From Epulopiscium sp. Nele67-Bin004 (GTDB taxonomy: Bacteria; Bacillota_A; Clostridia; Lachnospirales; Cellulosilyticaceae): a stretch of 19,532 nt of DNA. Below, in pieces: positions 1 to 6,835 of the stretch. The translations under genes were made by a program, and so were the position numbers. The notes under the pieces were generated by a model. The model made no database searches, had not been told where the DNA came from, and saw only the letters and a list, made by a program, of their open reading frames with translations. Position 1 is the first letter of the stretch, and each line of letters opens with the position of its first letter. The DNA lies in NCBI GenBank assembly GCA_002007315.1, contig LNZQ01000010.1:1-19532 (forward strand), read 5' to 3'.

Positions 1-390
1 ATAGGGGCTACATTTTTCTTCCGCCCTAAGCTTGCGGTTTTACTCTCCCTCAAGGAGATAGTCGTTGAACCTTTTCCATATCTAAAAGACTTAGGAAAGT
101 GGCTGCTAAACACCCATTGTCTATCACCTTTAGTGCCTAACGTAATGTATGTGTCACTCATACACCCTAATTAGATTTTATTTCAACATAGGCTATCCTT
201 ACTATTTTTTCTGCTTTCGCACCGTCATAATGTGATTTCTCCACTATTGTGGTTGTAAGGCTTTAGGGGTTAAAAGCAATTAACGTAGAGTACGCACCAT
301 TTACATGATACGCAGGGCTTTCTATTTTAAAAATCTATATAAAACGAGATTTTCTCACATTTTTATAGATTTGCTATAACAGTTTTATAA
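1..390 (-). ncRNA. Group I intron (subgroup IA-like), 5' part, inserted in queD
   Basis: A self-splicing intron core can be read on the minus strand, running off the left edge. Going 5' to 3': a small hairpin at 391-373 (GTTATAA pairing with TTATAGC, containing a U.G pair) that could be P1; a strong P2-like hairpin at 372-331; the P element near 283-271 (TTAATTGCTTTTA) followed by ACCCCTAAAGCC; a CCAC/GTGG hairpin at 252-241; a stretch reading ACGGTGCGAAAGC at 225-213; the Q element GTTTAGCAGCC at 111-101; the R element GTTCAACGACTA at 70-59; then two small hairpins, 58-44 (TCTCC/GGAGA) and about 38-22 (CCGC/GCGG), in the P7.1/P7.2 place that marks subgroup IA. The S element and the 3' splice site would lie left of base 1. 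The 5' splice site is not fixed; anywhere from 385 to 400 is possible. IA introns in clostridia are often fused to IS605-family transposase genes (IStrons), but no ORF of that kind is in view. I am sure of the intron class and less sure of its ends. Confidence 0.87.
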
Positions 391-558
391 CCCAAAGTCA
401 TCAACCATACCCCTAAGTTGCCCCTCTTGATGCAACTCCTTGCTTGCAATCTGCACAATAAGCCTATACCTATGCCCGTGTATGTTCGCACACTTACCCT
501 CGTAACCACTCAAATAATGAGCCAAATCAAACTGCACTTCATTTTTTAAAATAAACAT
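385..558 (-). CDS. queD: 6-carboxy-tetrahydropterin synthase (QueD), 5' exon only
   Basis: A 57-codon reading frame matches the N-terminal half of QueD, the enzyme that makes 6-carboxy-5,6,7,8-tetrahydropterin in the queuosine and 7-deazapurine pathway. Visible hallmarks are FDLAH near residue 11 and KCANIHGH near residue 22: the three zinc-binding histidines H14, H27 and H29 and the catalytic cysteine C23. The family motif of the form GM-x-x-DFG appears at residues 50-56, and the frame then stops after one more codon, where normal QueD (about 120-140 residues) continues. The stop falls where the group I intron begins, so this is read as the first exon of an interrupted gene and not simply a broken one. 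The start is ATG at 558 with AGGAGG eight bases upstream. No preQ1-type riboswitch is visible. The terminator of the upstream nfn genes ends only about 15 bases before the start codon. Confidence 0.85.
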   Translation of the reverse strand: MFILKNEVQFDLAHYLSGYEGKCANIHGHRYRLIVQIASKELHQEGQLRGMVDDFGL

Positions 559-572
559 AAATTATTCCTCCT

Positions 573-604
573 AAAAAAGCCCATACCCTCGTAGGAATAT
601 GGAC
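573..604 (-). terminator. Rho-independent terminator after the nfn genes, just before queD
   Basis: On the minus strand GTCCATA (604-598) pairs with TATGGGC (585-579), with a short inner CC/GG pair, and six T residues follow (578-573). It ends the nfnA-nfnB transcript. Because queD's ribosome site begins about three bases beyond the T run, queD must depend on read-through or on a promoter inside this stem or within nfnB. Confidence 0.82.
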
Positions 605-610
605 TATAAA

Positions 611-1996
611 TTAATTATTTTGTAATTGTTCGTCAATCGCCTTAGCAGCTTGTTTCCCTGCACCCATCGCAAGTATAACAGTTGCCGCACCAGTCACGAC
701 ATCACCACCAGCATAAACGCCTTCTTTACTTGTAGCCATAGTTTCCTCATTTACTATGATACCACCCCAGCGTTGTGTGTCAAGCCCTGGCGTTGTCATT
801 CTTATAAGTGGGTTTGGACTTTGCCCAATCGCAATAATTACAGATGACATTTCCATCTCAAACACACTGTCTTTTTTCTCAACTGGACTTCTTCTACCAG
901 ATGCATCAGGTTCACCAAGTTCCATCTCAACACATTTTAACCCTGTCACCCAGCCGTCTTTCCCAACAACTTCAACTGGATTGCAAAGCAATTTGAATAT
1001 AATTCCTTCTTCTTTTGCATGGTGAATTTCCTCAAGACGTGCAGGCAATTCTTCTTCACCACGTCTATAAACGATATAAACCTCTTTCGCTCCAAGTCTT
1101 TTCGCAGTTCTAGCAGCGTCCATAGCAACGTTTCCACCACCAACAACGGCAACTTTATCACCTGTAAATATAGGCGTTGGGCTTTTTGGAAACTCGTATG
1201 ATTTCATCAGATTTGCTCTCGTTAAAAATTCGTTTGCAGCAAACACCCCATTAAGGTTTTCGCCATCTATTCTCATAAATCTAGGCAGACCAGCACCACT
1301 TCCAACAAACACAGCGTCAAAACCTTGCTCTTTAAGTTCGTCAATTGTCATACTTCTACCAACGATAACGTTTTTCTCAATTTTAACACCAAGGTCAATA
1401 ACTTTTTGAAGTTCTTTTTCAACCAAATCTTTTGGCAATCTAAATTCTGGAATACCATACACCAAAACGCCACCAAGTTTGTTTAACGCCTCAAAAATAG
1501 TTACATCATATCCTTTTTTAGCAAGCTCACCCGCACAAGTTAACCCTGCTGGACCAGACCCAACAACAGCAATTTTTTGTGGTTTCGCTTCTGGCTTAAC
1601 AACTGGAGTTGCTTCTTGTGCCATTTTATAATCAGCAACAAAACGCTCAAGACGACCAATACCAACTGCTTCCCCTTTTTTGTTACGAATACATTTACCT
1701 TCACATTGGTTTTCTTGTGGGCAAACTCGTCCGCAAATAGCAGGAAGTGCATTTTCAGTCGTTATAATATCATACGCCTCATCAAATTTTCCTTCTTTAA
1801 CTTTTGCGATAAATTCTGGAATAGGCACGTTTACAGGGCAACCTTTTACACAAAATCTAGGCTTGCAACCAAGACAACGGTCTGCCTCCTCAATTGCCAT
1901 TTCGCTTGTATATCCTATCGCAACTTCCTCAAAGTTTTTGTTTCTCACATTTGGGTCTTGCTCTGGCATAGGAACTTTAACTAAACTGTTGTTCAT
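611..1996 (-). CDS. nfnB: NADH-dependent ferredoxin:NADP+ oxidoreductase large subunit NfnB (GltA/SudA-like)
   Basis: This 461-residue flavoprotein belongs to the glutamate-synthase small-subunit family. It has an N-terminal ferredoxin-like part with two cysteine clusters (C41, C44, C49, C53 and C88, C92, C98, C102) for two [4Fe-4S] centres, a first dinucleotide fold starting VVGSGPAG near residue 144 for FAD, a second GGGNVAMD fold near residue 288 for NADPH, and a C-terminal GGDVVTGAATVILAMGAG FAD motif. Such proteins are often labelled as the glutamate synthase beta subunit. No glutamate synthase large subunit is present; the partner one base upstream is the NfnA-type flavoprotein. The pair therefore fits the cytoplasmic NfnAB complex, which bifurcates electrons between NADPH, NAD+ and ferredoxin. 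The start ATG at 1996 has GGAGGT at 2010-2005, inside the end of nfnA. Function is inferred from family and pairing. A sulfide dehydrogenase role (SudAB) is the main alternative. Confidence 0.92.
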   Translation of the reverse strand: MNNSLVKVPMPEQDPNVRNKNFEEVAIGYTSEMAIEEADRCLGCKPRFCVKGCPVNVPIPEFIAKVKEGKFDEAYDIITTENALPAICGRVCPQENQCEGKCIRNKKGEAVGIGRLERFVADYKMAQEATPVVKPEAKPQKIAVVGSGPAGLTCAGELAKKGYDVTIFEALNKLGGVLVYGIPEFRLPKDLVEKELQKVIDLGVKIEKNVIVGRSMTIDELKEQGFDAVFVGSGAGLPRFMRIDGENLNGVFAANEFLTRANLMKSYEFPKSPTPIFTGDKVAVVGGGNVAMDAARTAKRLGAKEVYIVYRRGEEELPARLEEIHHAKEEGIIFKLLCNPVEVVGKDGWVTGLKCVEMELGEPDASGRRSPVEKKDSVFEMEMSSVIIAIGQSPNPLIRMTTPGLDTQRWGGIIVNEETMATSKEGVYAGGDVVTGAATVILAMGAGKQAAKAIDEQLQNN

Positions 1997-1997
1997 A

Positions 1998-2825
1998 TTA
2001 GCGTACCTCCCCTGTCAAGTTGCACATATGTGCCTCTTCTTTTTTATACATAGTTTGTCTTAGCATAGCTTCATCAAAATCAACTTCGTATCCATCAAAG
2101 TCTGGTCCATCAATACATGCAAATTTAGTTTGTCCGCCAACTGTAACACGGCAACAACCACACATACCAGTCCCGTCAATCATAATCGGGTTAAGTGATA
2201 CCATCGTTTTGATACCAAGTGGTTTTGTCATCTCAACAACAGCTTTCATCATAATAAGTGGCCCAATAGCGATAACTTCGTCATACTCATTTCCGTCTTC
2301 AACAAGCTTTTTAAGTACATCAGTAACAAACCCTTGAACCCCTTTAGAGCCATCGTTTGTTGCACAATATACATTGTCCGCAAATTGTTTAAACTCGTCC
2401 TCAAGTATAACAAACTCGTCAGAACGTCCACCTAAAATAACGTCACATTGTGTCCCAAGTTCAACAAATTTTCTGATTTGTGGAAATAGTGGTGCTGCAC
2501 CAACTCCCCCACCTACGCCTAAAACTCTTTTAGATTTATGAATTTCTGTTTCAACTCCAAGTGGCCCTGCAAAGTGTGCTATGCTGTCGCCCTCTTCTTT
2601 TAATGCAAGTTCTTTAGTCGAAAATCCAACAACTTGATATACAATAGACACTGTTCCATTTTCTCTATCATAATCTTGAATAGTTAGCGGAATACGCTCG
2701 CTATCTTCTTCAGTACACAATATGATAAATTGTCCTGCTTCACATTTTGTTGCAACGTGTGGAGCATGTATTATCATTTTTTCAACCATGCTATTTAATT
2801 TTTGTTTTTTTACGATTTTATACAA
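1998..2825 (-). CDS. nfnA: NADH-dependent ferredoxin:NADP+ oxidoreductase small subunit NfnA
   Basis: This FAD/NAD-binding reductase of the PyrK/ferredoxin-NADP-reductase type is about 275 residues long. An FAD beta barrel covers residues 1-95, with RIPLTIQDYD binding flavin, and an NAD-binding half starts at GVGGGVGAAP. A C-terminal [2Fe-2S] site lies in GTGMCGCCRVTV...FACIDGP. In characterised NfnA three cysteines plus one aspartate hold this centre; here C222, C224, C225 and C237 are available. It acts as the NADH-side subunit with NfnB, the next gene, one base away. A longer reading from GTG at 2834 is possible, but that GTG lies inside the GAGGTGA ribosome site (2837-2831). A TTG start at 2825, five bases after it, gives the usual family N terminus (MYKIV). 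The gene lacks an obvious promoter of its own, so it may be fed by read-through from the dehydrogenase gene upstream. Confidence 0.9.
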   Translation of the reverse strand: MYKIVKKQKLNSMVEKMIIHAPHVATKCEAGQFIILCTEEDSERIPLTIQDYDRENGTVSIVYQVVGFSTKELALKEEGDSIAHFAGPLGVETEIHKSKRVLGVGGGVGAAPLFPQIRKFVELGTQCDVILGGRSDEFVILEDEFKQFADNVYCATNDGSKGVQGFVTDVLKKLVEDGNEYDEVIAIGPLIMMKAVVEMTKPLGIKTMVSLNPIMIDGTGMCGCCRVTVGGQTKFACIDGPDFDGYEVDFDEAMLRQTMYKKEEAHMCNLTGEVR

Positions 2826-2846
2826 CTTTCTCACCTCTACGTAGTT

Positions 2847-2878
2847 AAAAGCTATGAGCGAAATTGCCCATAGCTTTT
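2847..2878 (-). terminator. Stem-loop between the alcohol dehydrogenase and nfnA
   Basis: AAAAGCTATG (2847-2856) and CATAGCTTTT (2869-2878) form a perfect 10-bp stem with a 12-base loop. On the minus strand the 3' arm ends in four T and is then followed by AACTACG, so the U tract is short. It could be a weak terminator or a processing/stability stem that sets different levels of the dehydrogenase and nfn messages. Confidence 0.5.
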
Positions 2879-2885
2879 GATTTTT

Positions 2886-4058
2886 TTAAACTTCAACTTC
2901 TGTTCCGTAATAGCAATTTTTAAGTAATTCTTCCATTTGCTCTGGAGTAATGCTTCTTGGATTTGATAATGTACAAGCGTCATCAACAGCATGTTTTGCT
3001 ATTTCTGATACTTTTTCTAAAAACTCAGCTTCATCAATTCCAAAGTCTTTTAAAGTTTTTGGAATTTCTAGCTTCGTGTTATACTCATCAATTTTAGCAC
3101 AAAGTTTATCTATCAATTCTTGGTCCGTTTCACCTGTAAGTCCAACGTTTTTAGCGATGTCCGCATATCTCTGCGTACCCTCTTTAGCGTTGTATTTGAT
3201 TACGAATGGTAAATACATAGCGTTTGCACATCCATGAGGAATGTGTCCACCCGAAAATGCTGCACCTGTTTTGTGAGCCATAGAGTGTACAATACCTAAA
3301 AGTGCATTTGAAAACGCCATACCAGCCATACATTGTGCATAGTGCATGTTTTCTCTTGCAGTGCTTTCTCCTTTGTATGATGCTTCTAAGTTGTCAAACA
3401 CCATTTGGATTGCTTTAATCGCTAATGGATCAGTAAATGGAGAATTTGCAGTTGAAACGTATGCTTCAATTGCATGAGTCAAAGCGTCCATACCAGTGTG
3501 AGCTGTAAGAGTTGCTGGCATTGTTTCTGCAATAACAGGGTCAACAATTGCGATGTCTGGCGTAATGTTGAAATCTGCTAGAGGATATTTGATACCTTTT
3601 TCATAGTCTGTAATAACAGAAAACGCTGTAACTTCTGTTGCTGTCCCTGATGTTGATGGGATTGCAATAAATTTAGCTTTTTGTCTAAGTTCTGGTAGTC
3701 CAAATGGAACGATAGCTTGTTCAAAAGTAAAGTCTGGATATTCATAGAAAATCCACATAGCTTTTGCAGCATCAATTGGAGAACCTCCACCTATAGATAC
3801 AATCCAATCTGGCTCGAAGTTTCTCATAGCTTCTGCACCTTTCATAACTGTTTCTACTGATGGGTCTGGCTCTACATTCTCAAATAATAGTACTTCCATA
3901 CCTGCTTCTTTAAGGTTGTCAACAACTCTATCCAAAAATCCAAATCTTTTCATAGAGCCGCCACCAACTACAACGATAGCTTTCTTTCCTTTGATGTTTT
4001 TAAGTTCGTCGATTGAATCTCTTCCATAATATAAATCTCTTGGTAATGTGAAACGCAT
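2886..4058 (-). CDS. Iron-containing (group III) alcohol dehydrogenase
   Basis: This 390-residue cytoplasmic oxidoreductase interconverts short-chain aldehydes or ketones and alcohols using NAD(P)H, usually as the last step of alcohol fermentation. The GGGS motif near residue 32 and GGGSPIDAAK at 90-99 form the nucleotide site. D191, H195, H258 and H272 match the four metal ligands of the family, with the spacing seen in lactaldehyde reductase FucO. Length is normal. The start ATG has GGGAGGA a few bases upstream. The sequence does not decide substrate or cofactor; a butanol or ethanol dehydrogenase is the usual role in clostridia. The next genes, nfnAB, balance NADPH, NADH and ferredoxin, so the block looks like redox disposal. 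Confidence 0.93.
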   Translation of the reverse strand: MRFTLPRDLYYGRDSIDELKNIKGKKAIVVVGGGSMKRFGFLDRVVDNLKEAGMEVLLFENVEPDPSVETVMKGAEAMRNFEPDWIVSIGGGSPIDAAKAMWIFYEYPDFTFEQAIVPFGLPELRQKAKFIAIPSTSGTATEVTAFSVITDYEKGIKYPLADFNITPDIAIVDPVIAETMPATLTAHTGMDALTHAIEAYVSTANSPFTDPLAIKAIQMVFDNLEASYKGESTARENMHYAQCMAGMAFSNALLGIVHSMAHKTGAAFSGGHIPHGCANAMYLPFVIKYNAKEGTQRYADIAKNVGLTGETDQELIDKLCAKIDEYNTKLEIPKTLKDFGIDEAEFLEKVSEIAKHAVDDACTLSNPRSITPEQMEELLKNCYYGTEVEV

Positions 4059-4110
4059 TGAATCCTCCCACTAAAACTTAATAGTATTTCCATTCTCAAT
4101 GGATAATGAT

Positions 4111-4116
4111 ATTATA
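4111..4116 (-). promoter_or_regulatory. Probable -10 box for the alcohol dehydrogenase gene
   Basis: TATAAT on the minus strand lies about 50 bases before the start codon. A -35 box at the right spacing is poor (TAGGAA at 4139-4134), so an activator may be needed. A short CCATT/AATGG inverted repeat lies just downstream, near 4090-4102. No clear Rex operator was found. Confidence 0.4.
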
Positions 4117-4244
4117 CCTCTTTTAGTACAAAATTCCTACGGTAATGATTGCTAAATTTTTAACAAAATTTTCATATATTTTGCCTATTACATACAACTT
4201 AGATTATCGAAAAAGTTCAGAAGGCATTTGTTTATGAAAATTTA

Positions 4245-4268
4245 TTTAACATAAAATTTAACATAAAA
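4245..4268. repeat. 12-bp perfect tandem duplication
   Basis: TTTAACATAAAA occurs twice in a row in the 253-base gap between the alcohol dehydrogenase and the YbjN-like gene. Apart from the terminator at 4273-4295 and the -10 box near 4111, I see nothing else in that gap. No function is evident; slippage in AT-rich DNA would explain it. Confidence 0.7.
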
Positions 4269-4272
4269 TACA

Positions 4273-4295
4273 GGGGACGGCAAATGTACGTCCCC
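4273..4295 (-). terminator. Terminator of the purine/tadA operon
   Basis: GGGGACG (4273-4279) pairs with CGTCCCC (4289-4295). On the minus strand the stem lies just after the stop of the YbjN-like gene and is followed by a loosely T-rich stretch (TGTATTTTATG). The stem is strong and the U tract imperfect. Confidence 0.6.
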
Positions 4296-4311
4296 CTAAA
4301 AAAATTTATTA

Positions 4312-4749
4312 TTAACCGTTTAATAACGCTTCAAATCTTTCGTAGTGTTTTGTGCTTAACACTTTTAAGTACTCTATAGTACACATCATAATTGTTCCAG
4401 GTTGAATGCTCTCGTCTGTACCGTGGAAAGTTGTTGATGTCATAAGTTGATTGTCTGGTGTCAACACGTATTTAACTGTTGGATATTCAACTTGGATAGT
4501 GTTGATTAGCTCCAAGAAATCTGCTCTTTTTTCCGCTGGCACGTCTCTCATAACCATTGCTTGCATCGTGATGTAGATGCTATCGTTGATGATAATCATG
4601 AAAACTTTAGTTTCATCTTTGATTTTGTATGCACTTCTAAACAAAATTGCTTGCTCAAGTTCTTCCTCTTTAAACATTTTCATGCTATCTTTTTCGATTA
4701 GATAATCTCTAAATACTCTTGCTTTTTTGTGCTTATTTGTAGTTGCCAT
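4312..4749 (-). CDS. Small conserved protein, YbjN-like
   Basis: The protein has 145 residues, a lysine-rich N terminus, and no signal peptide or membrane segment. The pattern 'ILFRSAYKI...VFMIIINDSIYITMQAMV' followed by 'YPTVKYVLTPDNQLM' resembles the YbjN / bacterial sensory-transduction-regulator fold, an alpha/beta fold related to type III secretion chaperones. That assignment comes from the look of the sequence and its function is unknown. A TTG at 4755 gives a slightly longer frame, but AAGGAG at 4764-4759 is spaced properly (8-9 bases) from the ATG at 4749. The gene starts two bases after the tadA stop codon, so it is translated in the same operon as tadA, purH and the permease. Confidence 0.75.
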   Translation of the reverse strand: MATTNKHKKARVFRDYLIEKDSMKMFKEEELEQAILFRSAYKIKDETKVFMIIINDSIYITMQAMVMRDVPAEKRADFLELINTIQVEYPTVKYVLTPDNQLMTSTTFHGTDESIQPGTIMMCTIEYLKVLSTKHYERFEALLNG

Positions 4750-4751
4750 TT

Positions 4752-5228
4752 TCAATTCTCCTTATTTTCTTGAGTTTTTTTCCTCATATTTTTGAAATAA
4801 CTTTTTAGTAGACTTATGCACTCATCTGCACAAACGTCCCTTACAACTTCACATCTATGATTTAAGAGTTCCATTTCTAGCACATTGATAATAGAGCCAC
4901 CAAATCCAGATTTTGGACTACTGGCACCATATACTACTGTCGGTATTCTAGCTTGAATAATTGCACCTGCACACATAGGACAAGGCTCTAAGGTGATATA
5001 TATAACACACTCTTCAAGACGCCAATCCCCTATATTTTTGCAAGCCTCGTCAATCGCCAGCACTTCAGCATGTGCCAAAGCATTTTTGTCTGTGTTTCGC
5101 CGATTGTGACCACGACCGATAATTTTGTTGTTGTGTACAATAATTGCACCAATAGGAGTTTCGTCTAGTTCGTATGCTTTTGTTGCCTCAATAATAGCTT
5201 CTTGCATAAAAAGCATGTGTTGGCTCAT
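4752..5228 (-). CDS. tadA: tRNA adenosine(34) deaminase TadA
   Basis: A 158-residue zinc-dependent deaminase converts wobble adenosine 34 of tRNA-Arg(ACG) to inosine. The active site is clear: HAE at 53-55 (zinc ligand H53, proton-shuttling E55) and PCPMC at 82-86 (C83 and C86 as the other zinc ligands). The typical TadA segment with PIGAIIV near residue 25 is present. The C-terminal 15 residues are a basic, lysine/asparagine-rich tail. The ATG at 5228 has AGGTGA five bases upstream. It lies 44 bases after purH, in the same direction. Confidence 0.94.
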   Translation of the reverse strand: MSQHMLFMQEAIIEATKAYELDETPIGAIIVHNNKIIGRGHNRRNTDKNALAHAEVLAIDEACKNIGDWRLEECVIYITLEPCPMCAGAIIQARIPTVVYGASSPKSGFGGSIINVLEMELLNHRCEVVRDVCADECISLLKSYFKNMRKKTQENKEN

Positions 5229-5272
5229 CTTATCACCTAATATTCCTTATTTGTATGTTTTTTATACACAAT

Positions 5273-6823
5273 TTAGTGTTTAAAGTGGCGCATTTTTGTA
5301 AACACCATCGCTATACCATGTTTATTACACATTTCAATACTATCATTGTCACGCATAGAACCACCTGGTTGAATTATAGCTTTAATTCCGGCTTTTGCCG
5401 CTTCTTCCACACAATCACTAAATGGGAAAAACGCATCCGACGCAAGCACGCTACCATTTACACCATCTTCCCCCAAAAATTCTACCCCGTGCTCAATCGC
5501 TTGTTTTGTTGCCCAAACACGGTTAACTTGCCCACCGCCAATACCGATAGACATTCCATCTTTTGCAAGCGAAATACCGTTAGATTTGACATGTTTTACA
5601 AGCTTCCACGCAAATAGTAAATCTTCCATTTGTTCATCTGTCGGTTTAGTTTCTGTCACAACTTCAAGTTCATCTTCGTTGTATAGTTCAAAGTTAGCTA
5701 GCTGTACAATTAATCCGCCATCAACTTTTTTCATATCCAACGCTTTTGTATTTTGGTATGCAATATCAGCAAGTTCTAGCACTCTTAAGTTTGCTTTAGT
5801 CTTTAACACTTCAAGAGCTTCTGGCGTATATGATGGTGCGATAACTATTTCTAGGAATATTTTCACCATTTCATCAGCAGTTTCTTTCGTGATTTCCCCA
5901 TTTGATACTACGATACCACCAAATATAGACATCGGGTCAGCTTTGTAAGCTTTTTGGTACGCCTCAACAATTGTGTCCGCCGAACCTACCCCGCATGGGC
6001 TTGCATGTTTAACAGCAACTATAGTTGGAGCATCATACTCTTTTAACAATTGTAATGCACCGTTTGCGTCGTTAATATTGTTGTACGATAATTCTTTACC
6101 ATTAAGTTGAGTTGCCTCTGCAAGCGTACCTTTTGTTGCAACTGCTTCTTTATAAAACGCAGCTGGTTGATGTGGATTTTCGCCATATCTCATATCTTGC
6201 ACTTTTTCAAATGTAAGTGTAAGCTTTTCTGGGAACGCTGTTTGCCCTGCTTGCTCTCTAAGGTACGTTGCAATCATAGCATCGTAATTTGCTGTGTGCT
6301 CGAATACTTTTGCACCTAAATAAAATTTTGTTTCTTTAGATACTCCATTATTTTCTTTAAGCTCACGAATTACAACATCATAATCTTGCGGATCAACAAC
6401 TACAACAACATCTTGACTGTTTTTTGCCGCAGCTCTAAGCATAGTTGGTCCACCAATATCTATATTTTCAATTGCTTCTTCTTGTGATACGCCTTCTTTT
6501 AGTATAGTTTGCTTAAATGGATACAAGTTTACAACAACAAAATCAATGTTATCAAGTCCCATTTCAGTCATTTGCTTTTTATGTTCCTCATTGTCACGTA
6601 TATTTAATATACCTGCATGAATTGTTGGATGCAACGTTTTAACTCTGCCGTCTAAACACTCTCTAAAACCTGTTACATCTGAAATATTTTGTACTGCTAT
6701 ACCTGCATTTTGAAGTGCACTATAAGTCCCGCCTGTTGATATAATCTCAACTCCGTGTGAAACTAAGTTTTGTGCAAATTCTACTATGCCTGCTTTGTCT
6801 GATACGCTAATTAATGCTTTCAT
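5273..6823 (-). CDS. purH: Bifunctional AICAR transformylase / IMP cyclohydrolase
   Basis: At 516 residues this is the usual length for PurH, which catalyses the last two steps of de novo purine synthesis: AICAR to FAICAR with 10-formyltetrahydrofolate, then ring closure to IMP. The N-terminal MGS-like cyclohydrolase domain (about 1-190) shows STGGT at 30-34 and KTLHP at 62-66. The transformylase domain (about 200-516) carries RYGENPHQ at 212-219 and the catalytic KH pair at 272-273 in [15 protein letters not shown] lies five bases before the ATG. The gene follows the purine permease by 12 bases, without other pur genes nearby; IMP synthesis is coupled here to uptake and not to the rest of the de novo pathway. 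Confidence 0.96.
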   Translation of the reverse strand: MKALISVSDKAGIVEFAQNLVSHGVEIISTGGTYSALQNAGIAVQNISDVTGFRECLDGRVKTLHPTIHAGILNIRDNEEHKKQMTEMGLDNIDFVVVNLYPFKQTILKEGVSQEEAIENIDIGGPTMLRAAAKNSQDVVVVVDPQDYDVVIRELKENNGVSKETKFYLGAKVFEHTANYDAMIATYLREQAGQTAFPEKLTLTFEKVQDMRYGENPHQPAAFYKEAVATKGTLAEATQLNGKELSYNNINDANGALQLLKEYDAPTIVAVKHASPCGVGSADTIVEAYQKAYKADPMSIFGGIVVSNGEITKETADEMVKIFLEIVIAPSYTPEALEVLKTKANLRVLELADIAYQNTKALDMKKVDGGLIVQLANFELYNEDELEVVTETKPTDEQMEDLLFAWKLVKHVKSNGISLAKDGMSIGIGGGQVNRVWATKQAIEHGVEFLGEDGVNGSVLASDAFFPFSDCVEEAAKAGIKAIIQPGGSMRDNDSIEMCNKHGIAMVFTKMRHFKH

Positions 6824-6835
6824 TTTGTCCTCCAG

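Noticed and set aside
559..610. preQ1 riboswitch before queD
   Set aside because: The short C-rich aptamer with its A-rich tail is not there; the stem present is an ordinary terminator for nfnB.
1577..1984. 135-codon open frame on the plus strand
   Set aside because: It lies opposite nfnB, whose family match is unambiguous, and its peptide is composed of Phe/Asn/Cys-rich antisense text with no recognisable domain.
611..1996. Glutamate synthase beta subunit
   Set aside because: The domain family is shared, but there is no alpha subunit gene nearby and the tightly linked partner is NfnA-type.
4059..4270. Rex-type redox operator upstream of the alcohol dehydrogenase
   Set aside because: Several TTTAACA-like strings occur, but none forms the inverted TTGTTAA-N4-TTAACAA pattern; they belong to a 12-bp direct repeat beyond the promoter.
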